Source of the DNA: VRUE01 sp963718775 | Lineage (GTDB): Bacteria; Actinomycetota; Thermoleophilia; Solirubrobacterales; 70-9 | Reading direction: 5' to 3' | Assembly (NCBI GenBank): GCA_963718775.1 | Contig: OY970377.1 | Span: 1,674,001-1,738,000, forward strand | DNA: 64,000 nucleotides | Shown here: one piece after another, positions 32,279 through 40,987 of the stretch | Numbering within the stretch: position 1 is the first letter of the stretch | How the letters are laid out: every line of letters starts with the position of its first letter | Translations under genes and position numbers: made by a program | The notes under the pieces: model-generated | Seen by the model: only the letters and a program-made list of their open reading frames with translations | Databases searched by the model: none | What the model was told of the DNA's origin: nothing

Positions 32279-33591
32279 CGCAACTCGGTCACGTTGCTCG
32301 CGCTCTCCCCCTCCGGCTCAGTCTCGGCATCCAGTCCGAACAGCTCCCGCAAGGCGCTTACGTAGAGGTAAGCCTCGTCGCTGCCCGCCGACCGCTTCAT
32401 GCGCAGCGTCGGCTCGTGCAAAAGGCGCGAGGCGATCGCCTTCGCCATCGCCGAGAGCCTTTCGCGGTCGGCCTCGCTGAGGCTCTCCCAGCGGCCTTCG
32501 TTCTCGGCCAGCACGCGCCGCACGACCTCGTCGCCGCGCTCGCGCAGCGCCGTGATCGCCGGCACCACCTCGAGCGAGGCGAGCCAGCGCTCGAAGCGAT
32601 CCTGCTCGGCGTCGAGCAGCCGCTCGGCCCGCTTCGCCTCGGCCTCGCGGCCGCCGGTGTTGCGGGCGACGATCTGCTGCACGTCGTCGATGTCGTGCAG
32701 GCTGACCCCGGCGATCTCGCGGCAGGCCGGCTCGATGTCGCGCGGCACGGCGATGTCGACCAGCAGCAGCGGCCGGCCCTCGCGTAGCTTCATCACGTGC
32801 TCGAGCTCGTCGCGCTCGACGATGTGGTGCGGGGAGTTGGTCGCCGAGACGACGATGTCGGCCCGCTCGAGCTGTTCGGGCAGCTCCTCGAAGCGGACCG
32901 CGTTGCCGTCGAAGCGCTGGGCGAGGCCGATCGCGCGGTCGTAGTGGCGGTTGGCGACGAAGACGGTGGCGACGCCGCGGGCGACCAGGGCGCGGGCGAG
33001 CAGCTCGGCGGTCTCACCGGCGCCGATCACCAGCACCCGGCGGTCGGCCAGGTCGCCGAGCGTACGCCGCGCCAGCTCGACCGCGACCGAGGGGATCGAG
33101 ACGTTCTTCTCGCTGATCCCGGTCTCGTCGCGAGCGCGGCCGCCGGCCGCGAGGGCGCCGCGGAAGAGGCGGTTGAGGATCGGCCCGGTGCCGCCCTCGA
33201 CCAGGGCCAGCTCGTAGGCGCGCTTGATCTGGCCCTGGATCTCGGCCTCGCCGACGATCATCGAGTCGAGCCCGGCGGTGACGCGGAAGAGGTGACGGAC
33301 GGCATCGCCGGAGCGCAGCGAGTAGAGGTGGCCGAGCAGCTCGGTGGGGCGGATGTCCGCCTGGCGGGTGAGCACGCCGAGGGCGGTCGACTCGGCCTCG
33401 ACCGGGTCGGAGACGACGAGGTAGAGCTCGGTGCGGTTGCAGGTCGAGATCGCCGCCGCCTCGTGGATGCCGGCGACGTCGGTCAGCTCGCGCAGGGCGC
33501 CGGCGGCGCGGCCCTCGGTCAGCGAGAGCCGCTCGCGCAGGTCGAGCGGCGCGGTCTTGTGCGAGACGCCGAGGGCGAGCAGCTCGGACAT
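32248..33591 (-). CDS. hemA: Glutamyl-tRNA reductase
   Basis: 447 residues. It reduces Glu-tRNA to glutamate-1-semialdehyde, the first step of the C5 haem pathway. Seen: LALGVSHKTAPLDLRERL, the catalytic Cys51 in ISTCNRTELY, GLDSMIVGEAEIQGQIK, the NADPH-binding VLVIGAGETAELLARAL, VSATNSPHHIV and the C-terminal dimerisation helices. The last ~10 residues (RADPGRGSA) are encoded inside the right arm of a hairpin element, and the TAA stop lies in its inner stem, so the natural end may have been replaced by the element. CcmD-like and CcmC genes lie directly upstream. Confidence 0.96.
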   Translation of the reverse strand: MSELLALGVSHKTAPLDLRERLSLTEGRAAGALRELTDVAGIHEAAAISTCNRTELYLVVSDPVEAESTALGVLTRQADIRPTELLGHLYSLRSGDAVRHLFRVTAGLDSMIVGEAEIQGQIKRAYELALVEGGTGPILNRLFRGALAAGGRARDETGISEKNVSIPSVAVELARRTLGDLADRRVLVIGAGETAELLARALVARGVATVFVANRHYDRAIGLAQRFDGNAVRFEELPEQLERADIVVSATNSPHHIVERDELEHVMKLREGRPLLLVDIAVPRDIEPACREIAGVSLHDIDDVQQIVARNTGGREAEAKRAERLLDAEQDRFERWLASLEVVPAITALRERGDEVVRRVLAENEGRWESLSEADRERLSAMAKAIASRLLHEPTLRMKRSAGSDEAYLYVSALRELFGLDAETEPEGESASNVTELRRADPGRGSA

Positions 33592-33815
33592 CAGGCGCTC
33601 ACCTCCTCGCGCTCCGCTGTGGCTTGGTCTCCGTCGGCACGGTGCTCGGCGAAGCTGGCGAGCTCGCGCAGCTCCCTCTCGATCCGCTGCAGTTTGGCGG
33701 CCATGATCGAGACGTAGACGACGATCAGGACCAGGAAGACGACGTAGGCGCCGGCGACGTACTTGCCCGCCTCGTCGAGCGGCAGGGCGGGCGCGGCCAG
33801 TGGCAGGAAGTCCAT
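33591..33815 (-). CDS. CcmD-like small membrane protein
   Basis: 74 residues from ATG 33815, which overlaps the CcmC stop; its own stop overlaps the hemA start. One TM helix (GAYVVFLVLIVVYVSIMAAKL) is followed by a charged helix (QRIERELRELASF), the layout of CcmD, a small subunit that helps release haem-CcmE from CcmC in cytochrome c maturation. Sequence similarity in this family is always weak, so position between ccmC and hemA is the main support. Confidence 0.75.
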   Translation of the reverse strand: MDFLPLAAPALPLDEAGKYVAGAYVVFLVLIVVYVSIMAAKLQRIERELRELASFAEHRADGDQATAEREEVSA

Positions 33816-34537
33816 CAGCTCACCTCCGGTGCGATCCGCGAGCCGGCGCCGGGGGCCGGCGCGTCGAGGGCGCGACGCAGGCGCTTGAGCTGCCCCGAGG
33901 CGCTCTTCGCGGTCAGCTCGAGCTTGACCAGGGTCACCCAGAGCAGCGCGACCGCGGTCAGGCAGACGAGGAAGGTGAACATCATTTCGCCCGGCAGGCC
34001 GCCGTTGGCGGTGCCGAAGGTGCGCGGGTGGACGAGGCTCTGGGCCATCCGCACGGCCATGAAGTTGAGCGGCACGAAGGCGCCGGCGGTGACCGCGAAG
34101 ACCGAGGCGTAGCGCGCCTGGCGCTCGGGGTCCTCGATCGCGTAGCGGAAGGGGTAGTAGGTCGCGTACATCAGGAAGACGATCAGGAAGCTGACCAGGG
34201 TCGGCTCGTCCCAGACCCACCAGTGCCCCCAGGAGGCCTTGGCCCAGATCGCCCCGGTGATCAGCACCGCGACGCCGAAGATCACCGACATGTGGATCGA
34301 GACGTAGGAGTAGGCGTCCCAGCGCCGGTCGCCGCTGCGCAGGTGCGCGACGGCGAAGACGCCGCCGACGACGAAGCCGATCAGCGCCGTGATCGCCAGC
34401 GGCACGTGCAGGTAGAAGATCTTCTGGATGAAGCCCTGGTCGGCGTCGAGCGGCGCGTAGAAGAAGACCAGCGAGAAGGCAGCGGCGATCGCCACCACGG
34501 ATGCGATCGAGAGGGGTCTCAGTCCTTTGCCGTACAT
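33815..34537 (-). CDS. ccmC: Cytochrome c biogenesis protein CcmC (CcsA-type haem handler)
   Basis: 240 residues with six predicted TM helices. The tryptophan-rich WAKASWGHWWVWDEPTL haem-presenting motif is in the periplasmic loop; conserved His residues flank it (FYLHVPLAI; SIHMSVIFG). CcmC receives haem delivered by CcmAB and loads it onto CcmE. The other ccm genes lie immediately upstream (ccmB, ccmA) and downstream (ccmD-like) in the same direction. CcmE, F and H are not in the window. Confidence 0.93.
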   Translation of the reverse strand: MYGKGLRPLSIASVVAIAAAFSLVFFYAPLDADQGFIQKIFYLHVPLAITALIGFVVGGVFAVAHLRSGDRRWDAYSYVSIHMSVIFGVAVLITGAIWAKASWGHWWVWDEPTLVSFLIVFLMYATYYPFRYAIEDPERQARYASVFAVTAGAFVPLNFMAVRMAQSLVHPRTFGTANGGLPGEMMFTFLVCLTAVALLWVTLVKLELTAKSASGQLKRLRRALDAPAPGAGSRIAPEVS

Positions 34538-34568
34538 GCGTTTTTCGCGGTGCGGTGCGGCGTGCGCG

Positions 34569-35264
34569 CTAATCCTCCAAGAGGAAGTCGAAGACCGCGT
34601 ACCCGACCAGGAGGAAGATCAGATCGTATAGGGAGAGCACCGCCAGCCAGGTGCCGAAGCGGTGGTAACCGGGACCGCCCACGGCCAGCAGCGGCTCGGT
34701 CGCGCCCGTCGCGGCGATCATCAGCGGCACGACCAACGGCAGGAGAACCAGGGGGCCGAGCAAATCGCGGGCGCGTGAATGCACCGCCATCGAGGAGATC
34801 AGCGTGCCGGTGGCGGCGATGCCGAGGTCGGCGAGGAGGAGGACGAGGGCGAGCGGCGCCAGCGCCGCCGCCGAGCCGAGGAAGAAGAGGGCGAAGATCG
34901 GCACGACGACCAGCTCGAGGACGAGCAGGTAGACGAGCAGCGCCGCCGCCTTGGCGGCGAAGAGGGCGGTGCGGTCGATCGGGGCGAGCCGGATCGCGTC
35001 GAAGCCGCCCTCCTCGCGCTCGGCGACGAAGAGGCGGTTGACGCCGAGCAGAGCGGCGAAGAGCAGCGTCGCCCAGAGCACCCCGGAGGCGAGGCTGCCG
35101 GAGAGGCTGGTGCGGTCGAGCCCGAAGCGGAAGATGACGAAAGTGGTGGTGGCGAAGAGCGCCATCGCCGGCAGCGACTGCAGGGTGCGCAGCTCGGCGC
35201 GCAGGTCCTTGGCGAGGATCGTCGCGAAGGCGGAGCGGGTCGGCGTTATGCGAGGCGCGCTCAC
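34569..35264 (-). CDS. ccmB: Haem exporter subunit CcmB
   Basis: 231 residues. An N-terminal cytosolic helix (ILAKDLRAELRTLQSLPAMA) is followed by six TM segments, including VLWATLLFAALLGVNRLFVA, REEGGFDAIRLAPID and LLGPLVLLPLVVPLMIAATG. It is the membrane subunit of the CcmAB ABC transporter used in cytochrome c maturation. The start at 35264 overlaps the ccmA stop by four bases. Confidence 0.92.
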   Translation of the reverse strand: MSAPRITPTRSAFATILAKDLRAELRTLQSLPAMALFATTTFVIFRFGLDRTSLSGSLASGVLWATLLFAALLGVNRLFVAEREEGGFDAIRLAPIDRTALFAAKAAALLVYLLVLELVVVPIFALFFLGSAAALAPLALVLLLADLGIAATGTLISSMAVHSRARDLLGPLVLLPLVVPLMIAATGATEPLLAVGGPGYHRFGTWLAVLSLYDLIFLLVGYAVFDFLLED

Positions 35265-35929
35265 GCGGCCACCATCCGGCCGCCGGCCTCGAGGCGCAGC
35301 ACCTGGTCGGCCTCGGCTTCGAAGCGCTCCGGGTCGTGGCTGACGATGACCCGGGTGCGGCCCGGGGCCGGGCCGATCAGCGCCCGCGCCAGCTCGCGCC
35401 CTGCGGCATCGAGGTTGGAGTCGGGCTCGTCGAGCAGCAGCAGCTCCGGCTCGTGCAGGACGCAGCGGCAGATCGCCAGCCGCTGGCGCATCCCGGCGGA
35501 GAGCTCGGCGACGCGCTCCTCGGCGCGGCGCTCCATCGCCACGGCGCTGAGCAAGCCCTCGATCCGCTGCTCGGCAGCGTCCCCCCGCAGCCCGTGCAGA
35601 CTGGCGTGGAAGCGCAGGTTCTCGCGGCCGCTGAGGTCGCGGTAGAGCAGCGGCTCGTGGCCTAGGAAGCCGATCCGGCCGCGCAGCTTCCAGGTCTCGG
35701 CGGGGATCGAGCAGCCAAGCGCCCGCGCCTCGCCGCCGCTGGGGCGCAGCAGGGTGGCGAGGATGCGCAGCAGCGTCGTCTTGCCCGCTCCGTTGGGTCC
35801 CAGCACGAGCAGCGTCTCGCCACGGGCAAGCTCGAGATCGACACCCTCCAGCGCCGTGCGTTCGCCGTAGTCGCGGCGTAGCCCAGTGAGGCTCAGCGCC
35901 GGTTGGTCTGTCGCCTGGCCGGGCTCCAC
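35261..35929 (-). CDS. ccmA: Haem exporter ATP-binding subunit CcmA
   Basis: 222 residues from GTG 35929; the longer open frame upstream runs into the divergent gene's leader and is not coding-like. Walker A GPNGAGKTTLLRIL, Q-loop region GFLGHEPLLYRDLSGRENL, signature LSAGMRQRLAICR, Walker B LLLLDEPDSNLD and the His switch VSHD are all present. The short 220-residue form is typical of CcmA. It energises CcmB. First gene of the leftward ccm-hem run, divergent from the small exported protein at 35985. Confidence 0.92.
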   Translation of the reverse strand: MEPGQATDQPALSLTGLRRDYGERTALEGVDLELARGETLLVLGPNGAGKTTLLRILATLLRPSGGEARALGCSIPAETWKLRGRIGFLGHEPLLYRDLSGRENLRFHASLHGLRGDAAEQRIEGLLSAVAMERRAEERVAELSAGMRQRLAICRCVLHEPELLLLDEPDSNLDAAGRELARALIGPAPGRTRVIVSHDPERFEAEADQVLRLEAGGRMVAA

Positions 35930-35984
35930 GTGGGGGGATTCTGAACGTCTAGGCTGCCGCGGCACATCTCCCAAGGAGGAACGA

Positions 35985-36386
35985 ATGAGCAGGACCAAGA
36001 AGGCAGGGGCGCTCGCAGTGCTGGCGCTGACCATCGCAGCGCTGCTGGCGATCCCGGCCGGCGCCGCCAAGCCGGGACAGACCGTCAACGTCAAGTCGGA
36101 AGTGACGATCGGCGCCGCCGGCTACCAGGGCAAGGTCAAGGCCGCCAACTCGAACTGCGTCGGCGAAAGGACCGTCGTCCTCAAGCAGAAGGGCAACGGC
36201 GTCCTCAGCCGGGTCAAGTCGAAGGCCAACGGCAACTGGAAGGCCGACCTCGACGAGCTCAACGAAAACATCAAGATCCCGGCCGACGTCTACGCCGAAG
36301 TGAAGCCGCTGACCCAGGCCACCGCCGGGCCGATCTACAAGTGCGGGGCGGCGACCTCGAAGACGGTCGAAATAGCCGGCGGCTGA
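35985..36386 (+). CDS. Small exported hypothetical protein
   Basis: 133 residues from ATG 35985 behind a strong AAGGAGGA. A signal peptide is clear (GALAVLALTIAALLAIPAGAA). The mature domain (VNVKSEVTIGAAGYQGKVKA, CVGERTVVLKQKGNGVLSRV, GNWKADLDELNENIKIPADVY) has two cysteines and looks like a beta-sandwich, similar to exported Solirubrobacterales proteins of the surface clusters. Function unknown. It ends before a strong hairpin terminator. Confidence 0.8.
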   Translation: MSRTKKAGALAVLALTIAALLAIPAGAAKPGQTVNVKSEVTIGAAGYQGKVKAANSNCVGERTVVLKQKGNGVLSRVKSKANGNWKADLDELNENIKIPADVYAEVKPLTQATAGPIYKCGAATSKTVEIAGG

Positions 36387-36400
36387 GCCGCCTCATGTCC

Positions 36401-36431
36401 GGGGCGCCGGCCGGCAGCAAGCCGGCGCCCC
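36401..36431 (+). terminator. GC-rich hairpin terminator
   Basis: GGGGCGCCGGC (36401-36411) and GCCGGCGCCCC (36421-36431) form a perfect 11-bp stem with a 9-base loop, 14 bases after the stop of the small exported protein. There is no U-tract, as is usual in high-GC actinobacteria. Confidence 0.65.
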
Positions 36432-36469
36432 TCGCGCTCGCGGTACCTTCGAGGTACGCTTAGAAAATC

Positions 36470-37204
36470 GTGAGTGATCAAGCCCCGCTGCTGAACGAGA
36501 CGGACAACTACGGGCCGGCGTTCATGCGCGTCGCCGAGCGTCTCGGCAGCTACGACACGACCCGCCAGGACGCCGCCCAGGTCGTCGAGCTGATCGGGCT
36601 GAAGCCGCGTTCGCGGGTGCTCGACGCCGGCTGTGGGTTCGGCCGTTTCGCCGCGGCACTGTTCGAACACGGCTGCGACGCCGTCGGGGTCGACATCTCC
36701 CCAGTGGCGATTGCCGAGGCGGAACGTCGCTGCCCGGGGCCGATCTACCTGGTCGCCGATTTGCTGCGGCCGTTGCCGGACGGCGCCGGGCCCTTCGACG
36801 CCCTGGTCAGCATGTACTCGAGCTATGGCTACGGCGAGACCGAGGCCGAGGACATGGCGATGCTGCGGACCTTCCACCGGGCCCTCAAGCCCGGTGGACG
36901 CATGGTCATGCAGCTCTCCGACCTGGAGCGCTCGCGCCACCGGCTCAAAACCGACGAGGGGGTGGTCGTCCGCGAGACCAATGGCGTCACCGAGACGCTC
37001 GACGTCGATTTCTCGACCGGGATGCTGCACGTTCGCTATGAGCTCGGCGACGACGTGGTCGACTCGCGCATCCGTATGTACGAGGCGGAGGATCTACAGC
37101 GGATGGCGGAGGAAGCCGGTTTCCGCGAGGTCGAGCGCTACGGCGACTTCGCCAAGAGCCCGAAGCGGCCCGAGGATCGCCTCGTGCTCATCGCCACCGC
37201 ATGA
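36470..37204 (+). CDS. Class I SAM-dependent methyltransferase
   Basis: 244 residues from GTG 36470. Motif I is RVLDAGCGFGRFAAALFEHG, followed by AVGVDISPVAIAEAERR (acidic residue for SAM ribose), DALVSMYSSYGYGE and LKPGGRMVMQLSDLERSR. The family transfers methyl groups to small molecules; the substrate is unknown. Its last four bases overlap the start of an ATP-grasp ligase gene, so the two make a dedicated pair and probably a modified amino acid or dipeptide. Confidence 0.9.
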   Translation: MSDQAPLLNETDNYGPAFMRVAERLGSYDTTRQDAAQVVELIGLKPRSRVLDAGCGFGRFAAALFEHGCDAVGVDISPVAIAEAERRCPGPIYLVADLLRPLPDGAGPFDALVSMYSSYGYGETEAEDMAMLRTFHRALKPGGRMVMQLSDLERSRHRLKTDEGVVVRETNGVTETLDVDFSTGMLHVRYELGDDVVDSRIRMYEAEDLQRMAEEAGFREVERYGDFAKSPKRPEDRLVLIATA

Positions 37205-38452
37205 GCGCCGCGGTCGTCGTCGACGCTTACTCGACCGGGGCCAAACTGGCGCCGCGCTTCGCCGCCGCCGGTCTGCCAGTCGTCCACGTGCAGAGCAGCC
37301 CGCGGATGCCCGACTTCTACCTGCGCTCGTTTCGCGCTGAGCACTTCGTCGCCAACGTCGTCCACGACGGCGACCTCGATGCGACCGTGGCGCAGCTCGC
37401 GGCCCACGACCCGGCCTTCGTCGTCGTCGGCTCCGAGCCAGGGGTGCTGCTCGCCGACGCGCTCAGCGAGCGGCTCGGGCTGCCCTCCAACGGCACGGCG
37501 CTGAGCCCGGCTCGGCGGGACAAGCACGCGATGGCGCAGGCGCTGCGCGCCGCCGGCCTGCGCGCGGTCGAGGAGCTGAAGACGGGCGACGCCGGCGCGG
37601 CGATCGCCTGGGCCGAGGATCGGGGCAGCTGGCCGGTCGTGGTCAAGCCGCTCGACAGCGCCGGCACCGACGGCGTCTCGCTCTGCGAGGACGCGGCCTC
37701 GATCGAGGCCGCCTTCGCGGCCCTGCTCGGCCGTCCCAACGCGCTGCAGGGCGCCAACCGCGAGCTGCTCGTCCAGGAGCTGCTGACCGGCACGCAGCTC
37801 TTCTTCAACTCGATCAGCTGGGAGGGCGTCCATCACATCTCGGAGATCTGGCAGGACAACAAGCGGCGCATCGCCGGCAACCTGGTCTACGACTACGAGG
37901 AGCTGCTGCCCCGCCAGGGGACCAAGCAGGACCAGGTCGCCCCCTATGTAGAGCAGGTGCTCGACGCGCTCGGCATCCGCTTCGGCCCGGCCCACACCGA
38001 GGTGATGCTGACCGCCGAGCGGCCCGGTGCTGGTCGAGTCGGGAGCGCGCCTGCACGGCTCGGTCCGCGACGACGTGATCGACCGCTGCACACCGAGCCA
38101 CCCCGCGGTTACGGCCGAGGCCTACCTCGACCCCGCCTCGGTGGCCCGCCGCGCCGCCCAGCCCTACGAGTTGGCGGCCGCGGCCTACTGCGTGATGCTG
38201 ATCTCCCAGCACGAGGGCCGATCGTCTCCGCTGATGGCCTACAGCGAGATCGAGCGCCTCCCCTCCTTCGCCGGCTCGATCGCGATGCTAGAGCCGGGTC
38301 AGCAGCTGGAACGAACAGTCGACCTCTTCACGTGTCCCGGAATGCTTTACCTCGTAGGCACCGACCGTGAGCGGCTACAAGCCGACTACGAGCACCTCCG
38401 CCGACTCGAGGCGAATGGCCTTTTCGAGCTCGAGCAGCTAATCGCTTCGTAG
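37201..38452 (+). CDS. ATP-grasp ligase domain protein (one-base frameshift)
   Basis: Read as one gene it is ~416 residues: an N-terminal Rossmann-like domain (VVVDAYSTGAKLAPRFAAAG), the ATP-grasp lysines in PVVVKPLDSAGTDGVSLC, NRELLVQELLTG, and the C-terminal metal site GPVLVESGARLHG. ATP-grasp enzymes of this kind join carboxylates to amines through an acyl phosphate. The frame breaks near 38020, where TAE is followed by an extra base; the upstream frame continues as nonsense to 38370 and the correct one ends at TAG 38450-38452. Overlap with the methyltransferase gene indicates one pathway. The 3' end abuts a hairpin element. Confidence 0.82.
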
Positions 38453-38570
38453 AGGGCCGGTTCCGGTAGGGGTGAAGCGTCTTGTACTTTTTCGCGGCTG
38501 CACCATCGGGCGCCAGCCATCGCCGCCCCTCGAAAAAGTTAAGCGAAACCCCTACCGGAACCGGCCCTCT
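38451..38570. repeat. Nested hairpin element, copy C
   Basis: Arms 38451-38473 and 38548-38570 are perfect 23-bp inverted copies. The core GGGGTGAAGCGTCTTGTAC, TTTTTCG and CGAAAAAGTTAAGCG matches copy B. It spans exactly from the ATP-grasp stop to the convergent aldehyde dehydrogenase stop, so a bidirectional terminator role is likely. Confidence 0.75.
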
Positions 38571-40168
38571 CAACCCCGCCGCTTGCGCAACGTGCGTCGC
38601 CCAACCTTGACCAGCGGCACGATGCCCTCGCGCAGCGCCTTGCTGCGCACCGCGCCCTTGCCGTAGAGCAGCTTGGCCGAGGCCTGCACCGCTTCGCCGA
38701 GGGTGCGGTCGTAGGGATGCCACCAGAAGTCGCGGGTCAGCCCCGGCTCCCAGGCGTTCATCTTCACGTTGACGCACTCGTAGAAGCCGAATTTGGAGTG
38801 CGAGCGGCCGACGCCGGAGTCCTTGACGCCACCCCAGGCGCACTGGCAGGCGCCGTGGCTGAAGGAGTGGTCGTTGATCCAGACCATTCCCGATTCGATC
38901 TGGCGGGCGATCCGTTCGCCCTTCTGGCGGTCCTTGGTCCAGACCGAGGCGCCGAGGCCGAACTCGGAGTCGTTGGCGAGCTCGATCGCCTCCTGCTCTG
39001 AATCGACGACGACGATCGGCAGCGCCGGGCCGAAGACCTCCTCCTTCATGATCCGCATCTCCTGTGTCACCCCGGTCAGCACCGTCGGGGCGACGAACTT
39101 GCCGGAGAGGCCGGGCACGTCGATCGGGCCGCCGCAGAGCTTGGTCGCGCCGGAGGCGACCGCGTCCTCGATCAGGTCGACGACGATCTCGTACTGGCCC
39201 TCGGAGGTCATCGGGCCGATCTCGGTCTCCCACTGCAGCGGGTCGCCGAGGCGCAGCCGCTCGGTCTCACGGGCGACGCCCTCGACGAAGCGGTCGGCGA
39301 CCTCCTTGACGACGTAGACACGCTCGATCCCCGAGCAGGTCTGGCCGGCGTTGGCGAAACCGCCCCAGACGGCGCCGGAGATCGCGTTGGGCAGGTCGGC
39401 GTCGGCGCAGACGATCATCGGGTCCTTGCCGCCGAGCTCCAGGACCGAGCCCTTCAGCCGCGTTGCACAGACCTCGCCGACCTTGCGGCCGACCTCGACC
39501 GAGCCGGTGAAGAAGATCTTGCCGGCGCTCGACTTGGCCAGCGCGTCGCCGACCGCGCCGCCGCCGTGGACGACGCGGATGAGGCCCTCGGGCAGGCCGC
39601 CCTTCTCGAAGACGCGGCGGATCGCCTCGCCGAGCAGCGGCGTCAGGCTGGCCGGCTTGAGCACGACGCCGTTGCCGGCCATCAGCGCGATCGCGACCTC
39701 GCCGAAGGGGATCGACCAGGGGTAGTTCCAGGGTGCGATCACGCCGACGACGCCGATCGGCTCGTAGGTGAAGCGGCTTTTCTTGGTCACCAGGAAGGCC
39801 TGGCTCATCCGCACCTTCTCGTCGGCGAGGATCTTCGGCCCCGCCTTGGCGCACCAGTGCAGCGCGTCGACGGTCGGCAGCAGCTCCATCGTGTAGGCCT
39901 CGGCGCGCGGCTTGCCCTGCTCGTTGACGAGCAGTTCGGCGATCTCGTCGATGTCGTCGAGCAGCGCGTCGGCGGCGCGGCGCATGTAGCGGGCGCGGTC
40001 GCTCAGCGACAGCTCTGCCCAGGCGGGCTGGATGCGGGCGACGTCGTCGACCACGCCCTGCACCTGCTCGGGTGTGATCGTCGCGACCGAGCCGACCAGC
40101 TCGCCGGTGGCGGGGTTGAAGCTCTCGAGGGTGGACGGGACGGCTGGGCTCTGCGTAGCGCTCTCCAT
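38570..40168 (-). CDS. NAD(P)-dependent aldehyde dehydrogenase (succinate-semialdehyde type)
   Basis: 532 residues. Oxidises aldehydes to acids in the cytosol. Seen: FNPATGELVGSVATIT, the WNYPWSIPF motif, FTGSVEVGRKVGEVCA (cofactor), catalytic Glu in LELGGKDPMIV, catalytic Cys in NAGQTCSGIERV, EEVFGPALPIV and SHSKFGFYECVN. The C-terminal ~60 residues extend past the core. Similar enzymes are annotated as succinate-semialdehyde dehydrogenases, but substrate cannot be fixed from sequence. It contains no frameshift, unlike genes further right. A TetR gene lies upstream in the same direction. Confidence 0.92.
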   Translation of the reverse strand: MESATQSPAVPSTLESFNPATGELVGSVATITPEQVQGVVDDVARIQPAWAELSLSDRARYMRRAADALLDDIDEIAELLVNEQGKPRAEAYTMELLPTVDALHWCAKAGPKILADEKVRMSQAFLVTKKSRFTYEPIGVVGVIAPWNYPWSIPFGEVAIALMAGNGVVLKPASLTPLLGEAIRRVFEKGGLPEGLIRVVHGGGAVGDALAKSSAGKIFFTGSVEVGRKVGEVCATRLKGSVLELGGKDPMIVCADADLPNAISGAVWGGFANAGQTCSGIERVYVVKEVADRFVEGVARETERLRLGDPLQWETEIGPMTSEGQYEIVVDLIEDAVASGATKLCGGPIDVPGLSGKFVAPTVLTGVTQEMRIMKEEVFGPALPIVVVDSEQEAIELANDSEFGLGASVWTKDRQKGERIARQIESGMVWINDHSFSHGACQCAWGGVKDSGVGRSHSKFGFYECVNVKMNAWEPGLTRDFWWHPYDRTLGEAVQASAKLLYGKGAVRSKALREGIVPLVKVGRRTLRKRRG

Positions 40169-40221
40169 CGACCGATTGTAGGTCGGGGAGCCAGATACCG
40201 CCAGAGCGATTTGATCGACCC

Positions 40222-40890
40222 TTAGGAGGCCTCGGCGCCGCGGTTGCGCTGACGGGCGATCGCGACGGCGCTCTCAGCAGTTACGACGAAGAGGGCCACG
40301 CAGTCGTCGATCAGCTGCTCGCGGTCGATCTCGATCTCTTCCTGCAGCCAGGTGACCAGCAGCTCGGCGAGGCCGCCGGTGAGCAACCTCGCGATCAGGT
40401 CGACCAGCGGATCTTTCGTCGCTGAGGAATCGACGGAGGCGCGGGTCTGGGCGGCGATCAGCTGCGCGAAGGTGCTCGCGGTCGCCAGCCGGCGTTCGAG
40501 CATCGCCTCGCTACCCAGCGCCTCGATGAAGGTGATTCGCGCCCGGCGGGGATCGTCGGTCAGTACCCGCACGAAGGTGTCGATCGCGGCGTGCACCTGG
40601 GCCTGGGGGTCGTCCTTGGGCGCCGCCGCGACGGCCTCGACCACTTTCGTAGCCGCCTCTTCGGTGACCTGGTCGAAGACGGCCACGGCCAGCGCGTCGA
40701 GGTCCTCGAAGCTCTCGTAGAAGAAGCGCGAGGTCAGCTTCGCCCGGCTGCAGACCCCGCGCACCGTCGTCGCCGACCAGCCCTGGGTGCCGATCAGGTC
40801 GAGGCCGGCGTCGAGCAGCTGGGCGCGCCGCTCGGCGCGACGCTGCTCGGCCGATTGCCCTCCGTAGACGCCTGTCGCGGTTCTGGCCAC
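40222..40890 (-). CDS. TetR-family transcriptional regulator
   Basis: 222 residues from GTG 40890 (VARTATGVYGGQSAEQRR); GTG 40935 is an in-frame alternative. The TetR N-terminal HTH is RRAQLLDAGLDLIGTQGWSATTVRGVCSRAKLTSRFFYESF. The C-terminal ligand domain is all-helical. It lies 53 bases upstream of the aldehyde dehydrogenase in the same direction and divergent from an MpaB-family gene, either of which may be its target. Confidence 0.9.
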   Translation of the reverse strand: MARTATGVYGGQSAEQRRAERRAQLLDAGLDLIGTQGWSATTVRGVCSRAKLTSRFFYESFEDLDALAVAVFDQVTEEAATKVVEAVAAAPKDDPQAQVHAAIDTFVRVLTDDPRRARITFIEALGSEAMLERRLATASTFAQLIAAQTRASVDSSATKDPLVDLIARLLTGGLAELLVTWLQEEIEIDREQLIDDCVALFVVTAESAVAIARQRNRGAEAS

Positions 40891-40969
40891 GGATTCCAGT
40901 TTGCCACCCGACTGACGAAAAATGGAGCCAGCCACTCCGCCGTAGATGCATAGCGTCGCGGCCGACCCC

Positions 40970-40975
40970 TACAAT
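40970..40975 (+). promoter_or_regulatory. -10-like box before the MpaB-family gene
   Basis: TACAAT ends 12 bases before ATG 40988, which suggests a very short leader. No good -35 is seen at the matching distance, so an activator or a repressor-controlled promoter is possible. Confidence 0.35.
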
Positions 40976-40987
40976 CAGGATACAACT

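Noticed and set aside
33591..34220. 209-residue frame over ccmC
   Set aside because: Only its last 74 codons (CcmD-like) are coding; the rest is an Arg/Pro-rich shadow of ccmC.
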